Positions 31,101 to 43,100 of a stretch of DNA of 64,000 nucleotides are shown piece by piece (within the stretch, counting starts at the first letter, position 1; each line of letters starts with the position of its first letter). The notes beneath the pieces are model-generated. The model saw nothing but the letters and a program-made list of their open reading frames with translations, made no database searches and was not told the origin of the DNA. Source of the stretch: Calliopsis andreniformis (Eukaryota > Arthropoda > Insecta > Hymenoptera > Andrenidae); contig NW_027480432.1 of assembly GCF_051401765.1 (NCBI RefSeq), positions 12,852,501 through 12,916,500 on the forward strand, written 5' to 3'. The position numbers and the translations under genes are program-made.

Positions 31101-34100
31101 TGGATTTTGTTTTATGTGAAAAAAATCAACCGATTTGCTGCATATACAATTTAAAGTGACAGTAACTCTAAATAAAAATAATATATTGTATGAAGAAAGC
31201 CTTTATTAACGAAGATTCAGTCAATAATGGTATGTGCATATTCAGGCTGCTTTCATCGGTGACACATTTGAAAAGTGAATCATTACCTGCCGCGTACCCT
31301 TAATTTCTTTTAATTAGGTTTTAAAACAATACGGCACCCAGAATTTTTGGAACATAAAGTAATTCTTCGTAGCAACACTTTCAAAGATTAGTGAACTCCC
31401 AAATGCTATAAGACCCTTTTGTATACATATAGCGATAGGAATAAGCATTCTCCTGTTTGGAAATATTTTGTGCATAAACAGGGACTGTATGGTAAAAGTA
31501 ATTTCACATTGTAACATTTTCTAAGAAAGATCTGGTCCTAAATATCAAAATATCTTTTTCTATAAAGCAATTATGCATAAAGGTCTCCGACCTTTCAATT
31601 ATTCTCTGTTTTAGTAAAGTAAATTATAATATTTCATTATTATTTGGAAAATTATTTGTGGCAATAATAATTGTATGTTATAGTTTAACATTTAAGAGGA
31701 TAATCGTTAGCACATGTACTCTTTCAAAATTTGGAGCAGATTATTCTTATAGTGAAAGAAAGAGATTTTATTATACTTCGCATATTTTGGCTGGCAGTTA
31801 CTGTTTTGGAGATCATATTAACAGTAACTCCTATCATCTTGACTTGTTGTATTATTCCATTATCGCAGAACCGTTCATCATTATGGTATTTACCTGTGCG
31901 CTCAGAGGTTGTATGCCACAGTTAAAGTTTTATGATTCGTAGCGAAAAATACGGTATCAATATCGAAGGGTTCTGTTTTCTTTTTCTCGCAGGAAACGGA
32001 TTTTTAAACGCATGCATTACACATAATGAATAACAAAGTAATCTATACTCTTTCAAAGCAATTTTTGTTTTATTATTATTTCTTTCTTCTTACTACAGTC
32101 GGCGCCATATTTGCCTTTCGTCCGCCCAGATTGACCTAAATCAAAAAATGAAAAGGATCCAAATGTTTTAAACTTCTACGCCTATTTACCACCGTTGAAA
32201 TTTCCTAAAATTTTCAAGTTTGTTACGAAAGCAAAATCAATGTTTTGTTTCATACATGTTTGCGAAAAGTGCAAAGACTACTCATAAAAGTAGATTATTA
32301 GATGTAAATTTAAAATATTACTTTCTTCTTAGTTCGTCAGAATTTATTATCTGACATTTGTGCACTAGTCAATAAGAAACAGTTTCGAAGATCCAGGGAA
32401 AAATCATGTATTGTAACTCTTGCTATTAATACTGATAGTGTAAATATTACTAGCAGTAATAGTGGTGGTGGTGGTGGTGGTGGTAGTAATGGTAGTGATA
32501 GTAGTAGCAGTACCGATAATGGTTACGTTAATATATATTTAGAAATAAGTAATTAGTAACTGTAATTAGTAATTTAGAGAGCGAAAAAGAGTGAATGGTG
32601 AATGTAAAACTAACAGCTCTTTTCAGAGCTACTACGACCGATCTTTACAGATCGACAGAAATTACAAATCAGCTCTTTTCAGAGCTTATTGTGTTCAGAT
32701 ACATTCAAAATTAATAAATACAAGATGACTTATTATTTTTGTTTCGTGTGAAGTCTGGTGAAACGCGTTGCACTTAAAGGTATTCCACGAGACTTCTCGT
32801 AGGACGCGAATAGTACACGTCTTTGCTGGGTCTTTTGCATCCATCGTGAGCATACTTGTAGTTGTAACAGGCATTGATACGTATATTCACAAGGAACCCT
32901 ACTCCTAGCTGTTCCGCAAAGAGTGGGGAAACCGCTCAGGCTAGGTCGCACGTGAGCGATTTTGGGCACTGCTAGATGCCCGCGGGTACGTTTCCTGAGC
33001 ATCACTGCATAAACTGCAGTAAAGGGTGTTGTGCTGGAAGAAGTGGTGGTGGGGAGTGTAGAAGGAAACGGCAGACCGAAGGAATGGGAAAATTCATCTC
33101 CTGTCTCCGAGCGACTCGACTTTGCTTACGAATCACGTGCTTCAAAATTAAAACTGAAAAAAGATGTAGAAGGTCGAGTTCGATCAAACGTGTTATACAT
33201 GCTTCAATTATTTGAATTTTCAAAACGTTGTAGAATCTACATCAGAAAGGAAAAATAGTGAGGAGAAAAACATGAAGCTACTCCTACAGACTCTTTTTTA
33301 CTAAAAAGGAGTTAAACACACTTTTATTAAACACTTTTGTTAAACATATTTGTATTAATCGCTTCATCTGTTTTGATGTGCACTTTTTACAATACGTTCA
33401 CTGCCGATTTCGCGTCAACGCTTGATGGGGCTTTTATTTGGTCATGCACCCTTGAGTGATGGATCTATGCATGTACGTACATTTATTCCCATTAATTCTG
33501 TCTGAATTAGATCTAGGGGTCGCAGGGAATTTCAAATAAGCTTGTGCTGTTTCTGCTAGAAATATAGTTCTGGAATCTTCGCTCAGGTGTCACCAGTGTC
33601 TAAATTCACGATTAGGCGAGCCGTTTACTTACATATAAAGTGACATAGCGGCATTTTATTTCAAATTAGATTATACTTTAATTATGTAGTTCAGTTGTTG
33701 TAAAATCAGATGATTTTTAATGTTTTTCATTAATTTTGTATGAATAAATATAATTTTCCCTACTTATTTGGTGCAAGTGTACGTAAATATTTTCTCTTTA
33801 ATTTTAAGTTGCAGAATACGTAACGAGGACATGCGTTGGGAAATAATTTACTAATATGAAATAACTTTGAAAGCGATATAATTCCATTCTTATGGTTTAT
33901 TGTTCCAAACAAAAATGTAGGAAGTAAATATTAGTTTCTTAATTTTACAGTAGTAAAAAGAGTAATTGAATTATTTGATGTTTTAACTATATTGACATAC
34001 AGAGTAAAAAATACGTTCTTACAGTGATACAATTCCATTCTTATGTTTTACTGATCAGAATTCAAATTTACAGAATAAATACTATAATGTTTAGCAATAA

Positions 34101-37100
34101 ATTTGTGATAGAGTAAAACATCTAAGCTGCTGAGAAGATAAATTGATTCTTTAAAATTGTTATGTAAATGTTAAAGAATTTAAAGATTTAAGTTCAATAC
34201 AGTGGATTGATTTGATTCCTTGCTTTCATAGTGTTAAGATTGTTATGATTGTGCTGGCAAATATGTGGAACACAAAAATTAAGAAACAATTATCCATGAG
34301 ATACAGCCACCTGGAAAGACCAAAGTTATGACAAAAAGTTGTATATAAATACTAGTTAATAAATTGTGTATTTTAATTAATCACTTGAAAAGTACTTACT
34401 GGTATGAATATAGTCCTGCTTTTTGTACACAGCAGTTTCAGTAGGTGTAACAATTTCAGGACTGTAGTAGATTCTCCACAAGGAAGATTCTAAATATAAC
34501 GACTGTTATGTCTCAACCAAGCTGCCAGGGATAAATAATATTGTAATGTATGAGGTTTAGACAATTATTGTCTTCCATGCGATTGTCTGACAAGGGAACA
34601 ATGAGGGGTGTAAATCTCCGATTTTAATGAAACCTTGCAGGAGTAGCGAAAAATATTCGACATCTATCTTTTTATTGGCTTTAATTCATGTTAAGGGGAT
34701 AAAAACCATCCCCGAAGCTGGGGATTGAAAACATATTTCGCTTAATATCTCAAATACTATTGTGTGTAGTAAAATGGTGTAAATAGGGCGATTACGTATT
34801 TTTGAACGACGAATCGACGAATGTAAATAGTTTTTAAAAATACCAATTTGTTTAAAAAATATATTAAACATAATATATAAATAAATAAATATATAAATAT
34901 ATTAAACATAATATATTGTTTTTACTGACTAAATATTGATTCTTTCAGAAATTTATAAGCGAATACTATGAACCAAATTACAAAATACGGATAAAATAGA
35001 ATTTTTACGTTATAAACGAAATAATGATATTCCTCATTGTTGAAGCTTTCGGGTGTAAGCCGTGTCCTGTAACTGAAACAGTGTGTCTTTTGACCTCCTG
35101 AAGAAGCCAGCTGTAATGTTAGCGAAACGTCGGGAAGTCTCTTGTATGACGCCTGGCCGTGAAAGCCTCAAATCTATGACATTTCTCGTTAGACTACATT
35201 TTGTGCGAATTTGGACCTTGAAACGAGTGGTCTTAAGAAAAACATATACCTTTATAATGTTTTCGTCATTATACACTACAGTTAAGAGCAAAACTGAACA
35301 CGCATACGAAATTTTTGCAGAAATAATGTTTTATTCTATGTTTGCGTATAAAATACAAAAGAAATGAGATATGTATACAGTATTAAGTACAATGTTTTCT
35401 GTCCAAAAAATTTTCAACGATCGTAATATCCTTATTATTTTGATACATACAAAATTTTTTTCCCTGTAGTCGGTTTTGCACCGTAAAACATTTGTAAGTA
35501 AATATTTAAAATTTTTATAAATTTAATACTTCCTTGATAAACCTTTGGCCTTGGTGATGAATGCGTATTGAATGCGTTTAGACGTACTTAAAACTATATT
35601 TTTACAGTATTGTGGAGTAATTGAATACCACTGTTCTTGCATTCTTTCCCACAAATCGTTTATTGTCGCTGGTGGAGTATTATAGTCATTCGCTAATTTC
35701 ATTTTTAAATATGTCCAGGCATTCTCAATAGGATTTAAGTCTGGACTTTGAGGAGGCCACGCCATCGTTTGAAATGGTTGAACATATAGCCAATTTTTCA
35801 CACTCCTCGCAGAATGTGCGGTGGCATTGTCATGTTGGAAAACGACATTACATTCTGGTACTGGCATATTGTCAACTGTATCTAGTAGATTTTTTCTAAA
35901 ATGTTCTTGTAAGTGTACTGGTACACCTTACTTTCCATTCGATACAGTTGACTTACACCATACGACGAAATGCAACCCATACCATAACTGAACCACCGCC
36001 AAATTTAACTGTCTGTTTAACATGACGTGGTTTAATTCACTTTTCGTGAATTCACCTTTCCTTTTCCAACTCCAGAATCGACGATCCGATAAAATTCGAT
36101 TAATTTTACACTCATCTGAAAAGGTTACGTTCTTCCATTGTTCAATGTTCCAACTTACATATTTTTTTGCAAAGCTCAAACGGGCTTTCATATTCTTCTT
36201 TGAAAGGGCAGATTTCCTTTCTCTTTCTATTGATATAAAATTAGCTTCTTTTAGTGCTCTTCGAGCCGTCCATTTGCTTATTTTCTTTCCAATATTACTT
36301 TGTAACAGCTTTGCAGCCATTGATGCCATCGTCGCGACTTCTGAAGTAATGTACTTTGTCAATCATCGCTTGTCCTGGCTAGATAATAATTTTGACCGAT
36401 CTCCGAAAGATGTAGGAACATCATTGCAATATCATTTTCGTATTTTATGCACTACTGCCTGACTAACAGCAAACCTTCTAGCAACTTTTCATGTCGATAA
36501 GCCAGACTTTAACTGGAAAATAATATTATCCTTTATAGTTTTAGATAATGGCTTCATGGCAGAATGTTAGTACGTATCACTCCACAAACAGCAATGAATT
36601 AACTATTAGAATACTCCCGGTCACAGATACTGCCGGGTATTGTTCACAAAAATTGTGTTTAAAGTTTGACGCCATAACAGTTTTAACGCGGTGCAAAACC
36701 AACTACACAAAAAAATTTGTGTGTATCAAAATAATAAGAATATTACGATCGTTGAAAATTTTTGAAAAGTTAAAACATTGTACTTAATACTGTATATTTC
36801 GTTCTTTTCTGTATTCTACATGCAAACAATAAATAAAATATTATTTACCTAAAAATTTCGTATGTGTATTCAGTTTTGCTCTTAACTGTATTAGGGGTAC
36901 TGGAAAGAAATCTATTATTTTATAGAACAATATCAAAATTTATATTTTCTTAATTTTTGGTGCAGAATATTATAAAGTGTAATTTCCTTCATTATTTACA
37001 ACTGTATCCCAACGTTTTTCTATGCCCTTTTCATAAAAACTGGCTGATTTTGAATCAAAGAACACGTACAAGTGATTTTTTATTTCGTCCACGTTATGAA

Positions 37101-40100
37101 ATCGTTTGTTCCTTGAACTGTATTCCCTTGACCTGAAGAGATGGTAATCCGAAGGGGTGATGTCCGGCGAATATGAAGGGTGTGGTAAAATCTCCCAGTT
37201 CAGCACCTGAATTTTATCTCGAGTCATTTTAGCTGTGTGAAAGCGCGCATTGTCCTGATGAAAAATGACACCCATTCTCTTCAATAATCTTGGACGTTTA
37301 TCCTTCAATTTCTGGTGTAATTTGTCTAATTGTTGACAGTACACCTCTGCGTTTATTGTTTCTCCGGGTTTTAATAATTCAAAAGGAATTATTCCCCGTA
37401 TATCCCACCAAATGCAAAGAAGAACCTTTCGCAATGTTAGCCTCGGCTTAGGAGTTGGAACGGGTGTTTGATTTGTTGACAGCCGTTGTTTTCTTTGACT
37501 TACATTGTTATAAGTTAGCCGTTTTTCGTCTCCAGTTACGACCTGGTGCAAAAACGGTGCAAAACGTTTCCAGCTACGTTTCGTCTCCAGTTACGACTTG
37601 GTGCAAAATGTTGTCGAGACAACAAAGAACTGCATATGTTCACGCGTGTTTCTTTGTTAGCTAAGGACAATTCATGTGGCACCCAAATATTCATTCTATT
37701 AACTTTCCCGATGCGTTTTAAGTATTCTTGCACTGTGCACCAGGGCGTTGCAAGTCTCTCCGATAATTCCGCAATGGTTAATCGTGGATCTGATTCAACG
37801 AGGAATTTCAGAGTATCATCATCGAAATTTGAAGGTCTTCCGGATTTAGGGGCCTCTCTTAAATCTCTAGTGTCCGATTTAAATTTTCGATAACAAAATT
37901 GACACATGTTAACTGTTACAACTTGAGCATAAAATTCATTAATTGTTTCAGTAGCCTTGGTGGTATTTGAACCCTGGTCGTAAAAGAGTAGTATGAATAT
38001 TGTTTACTGTAGGTCTGAACATTTTACCCTTAATAATAAAATGAAATTTATTGCACAAAAAATAAAGTTAAACAATAGAATAACGAAAGAAAAAACTTAC
38101 GAAGATGCTTACTTCACTGCGTCTGGGCACAAACTAAGCTCAAACGCCACTATGTGAAATATTAGATTTTTTCCGGTACCTCTACTATTATGATAGGGGA
38201 AACCAGGGACAAACGTAACAATTTGGGTTTTTGATTCTATAACTTTTAAATTTCACAGAATTTTTAAAAAGTTCGTACACGATAGTAAACCCACTTTATT
38301 AAAGAACATAATCAAATAAAAAAGCTAGCAATACATTACACCAATTTTTTAAAATAAATCTTTCTTTAAAGTATATCATTTGTTACTTTTGTCCCTACCC
38401 CTAGGATGAAAGTAACATGCGATAAAATGAACTAGGAATAACGATAACATTCTATTTAAATTTAAAAATTAAATTAAGTAATAGAAAGAATATTTTTGAA
38501 TGGGATTTCTTCGTATTTTGAAGGTAAAAATAAGTATAAATATCAGCATAAGCTTAACATAAACTTTTAGGAAGCCAGCCCATGATCTGTTTTTCTTTTA
38601 AAAATGTTGGTCACTCTATAAACATTAATACCATATTTGAAGATCATGTTTAAGTTCTTATACATAGTAAGTCCATTTTCGTCGATTTTCTGTTCTTTAT
38701 GTCGTATGGTAGTCAGAAGGGGAGGATTTTATTGTATGCCAAAGTTAAAAAGCTGAAAATCTTGACAAGTCCCAAGATATGAATAACTATTTTCATAATG
38801 AGTATACAGAGAAATGACAAATTAACGAGAAACTCAAAGTTATTAAATAGTTTCTGGTAACTGTATGACTCGTTTTTGTTATTTTGTAGTGTTTTGTTTC
38901 AAACTTTAAAACCGCTAGTTTGTAGAATTTAGGAAATGTGACTTAACCAAGTTCTTTCTTCAAAAAATTTTATTACGAAAGAACATATTTGATAAAGCAA
39001 AGAACATAGAAGAAAGTCACAAGTTACAACTGGAACAAAAGTAACAATTTGTTATTTTTATTCCTACTAGTGGTATTTTCCATAAACGTGTTCTACATAC
39101 TAATTTAACTTATAATCATAACAATTTTTATACTCACCTATAAGGTCAATAACTATTAAATATAATACAGAAAAAAGTCAAAAAGTTTTATGAAGCCAGA
39201 ACAAAAGGATGTATAATTGAAACAGCCTCAACAAGTTTACTTTTAATATACTACTTCAATAAAACGTTAAAATACGAAGAACCGCTTATTATCACGTGTT
39301 GTCAAAAACTAATGTGAAGTAGAGATGGAAATAACATGCAAAGGTGGAAGCACAAATTATTGATCGACTAGTATTTATTTTATAATGTTTGTTACATTCA
39401 TCCCGTGTTATATTTGTCTCTGGTCTCTCTACATGTTGTTTACTGTTTACTAAATGTTCAAATACATCGCTAATGAATACTCGCAACGTCTCACACTTGT
39501 TGCAAACAGTATGAGAGGTTCAGTGTTAGTGATCCTTGCATAGAGGAAAATGTAGCAAGTAAAAATGGTTTATAAGTCATTTTCCATTAATAATTATTAT
39601 TTACTACATGCAAACAATCGGAGTTTTTCCAGAAAATATGGTTTAATCAAACTACATGAAAGTTTGATAGCCGAATATGAACAAGTATTGACTCATAAGC
39701 TGCAGTTCCTGGGTTTCGAATCTCTGAATAGGTTTTTATTTTCTTTTTCAATTTTTATTTTATACTTTTTTGTATACCTTTTCACAGATTAGAATTGTTT
39801 TATAATAGAAATTTTTCTCGTTTTTTAAAAAATGTTTCAAGCTGTTTTGTACTTTGGTGACAGAATCATCCGATTACCCGATAAGGATACAGAATCACGA
39901 ATGGAAGCATATTTTTCAATTTTTGAGAATTGAACAATTATGTTGTAAGTTGAACCATATGTTGTCTACGTTTAAGAAAATATGGTAACTCTAAAAATGT
40001 ACCATTTTTGTTATGAGAATTGTCATCGATGGTATTTTCATTTTCGTTGTCGAAGCTGGAATGACTCAAACATATTAATGTCATTCTACATAATTACTAC

Positions 40101-43100
40101 AAAAATGTAACCTTTCCAAAAATGAGGAAAGTTTTTATTACAAAATAATTCTAATCTGTGATAAGGTATACGAAAATTAGAATTATTTAAAATAGAAATT
40201 GAAAATAAAGAATAAAAACCTATCGAAAGATCTAAACTCGGGACCTGTAGATTATAAGTCAAAATCTTTTTCTTTTCTAAAGTTTTTATTCACGTTATAA
40301 TTAACAATAACATAAATATACATACAGTAACATTTTGTAATAATAGTTTTTGCTTTCTGTACACCAAGTCTTTAGTAGGTCCCATCTTTCAGAAGTTTAC
40401 CTACTAACATAACAGGTCTATTACTCTATATAATGTTGTTATTATTATAATATTGCTTCTAAGAGCCTAAACAGCTATGGTATAAAAATAAACTAACAAG
40501 TGCAATATGCGTAATACTATCTTATTTGGTTTGCTTGTAAGAAAAATAATATTAAAAAAAACCTACTTATGAGCTAATCAGGTATTATAGCTACCTGAAT
40601 GTTTGTATTAAATGCATATTATGTTAATTATTAACATTTATGTTATTCTAATCATTTTCTAAAATTTAGTTTGTATTTTGTTTTCTCAACTTCATTCTTG
40701 AGTAAGTAATCTTGTATAATATTACTAGTTAAAGGGTTCACACTTAGCTGTAACTTATAAAATTTAATTGCGCTTTGTTTAATGTAGTTATCAATATAGA
40801 CTATGTTTGATTAGGAATGGAAGTCCTTAATCTTAACATATCTATCCTCAGTTAACACTAATCTTAAGCACTTATTTTGAAATCTTTGCAACATAGTAAT
40901 ATTGATTTCTTCAGTACTTCTCCAAACTAATGAAGCATACAAAAGTATAGGTCTAATTATAACTTTATACATTAATAGTTTATTATTCCAATTTAGCTTT
41001 GAGTCACGGATAAGAAGGAAATAAAGATTTTTGTCACTGCATATCTTTTCATCATTATTCTTTTATTATGCTGTCTATGTGAAAATCTGGAATCTAAGAC
41101 GATTTCCAAATATTTAACAATCTATTTCATCTGGATACAATTATTATAAACCGTTATGGGATTTAGTATTATGTTACCTGTTTTTCTCCTTGAGAAAAAT
41201 ATTGCCTGTGTTTTGTCCCTGTTTAAGGAAATCTCCCACTTTTTATAAAATCTTTCTAGCATATTAACATGAATTTGTATGTATTTTATTGCAACTACAG
41301 TATGAAATGAAAAGCACACCATCTTCTTACAATATAAATGTTTTGTATTTATTTGTAAGAATTTTAAGTTTATTGTCATTGCTTTTCCCTTCATATTAGC
41401 TATTTTCTCAACGTTTATCCCTTTTTCTTTCAATTCTTTTTGGAGATCTTCTATTTCTATTTGATCATGTACACCTGTGATCACATATACCCTTTTCTTA
41501 TCTTCCTTCATTGTGCATGTATGGAACCTCAATTATACAAGGTGTTCTAGACCACACATCCACCCCTATTAAAATGCAGGGGAGTGATTTTTATTCAAAA
41601 CTAAAAAAATTTTAGCAACTAATTCGAATACGCTCTGTTGAATGGTGGTAATTGCAATTTCTGGTACTAATCGAAAATGAGATTTTCAGGCTGGAAGTCG
41701 TTTTTTTTAATGGGATCTGGTATTTTTTATTGCATATTCAGATTGTATGCAAAAAAATATAAAAATTTTGTCTCACACGTTTTTTTTCGAAAATGCGTGT
41801 ATCAATCATGAAACGATTATTAAAGTACCGATTATACCAAATATTGCATTCATATTTATTTATCAGGCCTACCATATCGCTTTTGCAGCTAGAGGTTATA
41901 TACCAAGCTAAGTATTCCCCTACTCTCACTTTTAATGTTTCGAAATTTCTTACTATTATCTCGAGAGAATATGATAGAAAGAATAAAAGAAACAATTCGA
42001 TTGTTAAATACTGATAAAATTCTTCGTGCTGTCGATTCCTTCTAAAACAGGATAAACCTATGTATTACGGCCCATTTGAACTATTAGATACCTAATTATT
42101 ATAATTAGGGGATACCTAATTTCCCCTATTATTCCAATTATTGGAAATATTAGATACCTAATTATTTCCTGTTTATTTCCAAAATTAATCCTTGTTACCT
42201 TTTTGTTTATTTCCATAGTTTATTTCTGTTAAGTTGTTTATAAATTTATTGAAGGAAAGGTATTGTTCTTTACTGTTTGTCCTGTAACTTGTGCAAATTT
42301 ATTACTAAAAATTACATCTTTAATTTGAAAAGTGTGAATTTATACATTGGAGTTCATTTTCCGTCCAATGGAAGCATTTCCGAAAAAAACATCTGAGATA
42401 AAACTTTTATATTTTCGTTTGCGTAAAATTTGAATATGTAATAAAAAATACCAAGTTCCATTTAAAAAAATGATTTCCAGTCAAAAAATCCTATTTTCGG
42501 TTAGTACCGGAAATTGCAACTACCACCATTCGGCAGAGCGTACTCGAATTAGTTACTAAAATCTTTTTGGTTTTCAATAAAAATCACTATCCACCATTTT
42601 AATAGAGGTGGATGGGTGGTCTAGGACAGCTTGTATAATTAGTTTCATCTTCTCTGTACACGTCTATCATATCTTTGTGATAATTAATGTGAAATTTGTG
42701 TTTTACTGTGTTGTTTTTATTAGAGATACAAATAGTTTATGATTTTGTATATTTCCATGCATGACCAATAGCGGGAGCGTTCTCCTGCTACTGGTGCCTT
42801 TTTTAGTTATGACAGGCTATTGATTTTTTTATTGTCCTTTTTAGTTGTATTTTCAATATCCATTTCAACTGTATTTTGCAGCACAGCAAACCTATTCTTT
42901 GATAAATATTTGCTCGGATTCATCTTCGCTTCAATTTCTTCTGTATTCAGTGTGTTGCACCCTTTTCTCTGTTTTGGTTTGCTTATTATTGCAGTACAAT
43001 CATTATCTACTGAATTTTCATTTATCGGAAAATTCTTCTCACTTGTATCCTCTTTTGCGTCTTTCATTTTTGAAAACATTGTAACAACCTGGTTACTCAC

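Noticed and set aside
31658..31942. 94-codon plus-strand frame with hydrophobic residues
   Set aside because: No ATG-supported gene structure, low-complexity AT-rich composition, no signals. Probably chance within the intron.
32455..32520. Repeat array considered as a CRISPR-like structure
   Set aside because: It is a trinucleotide microsatellite in a eukaryotic intron. No spaced repeats and no cas genes are present anywhere.
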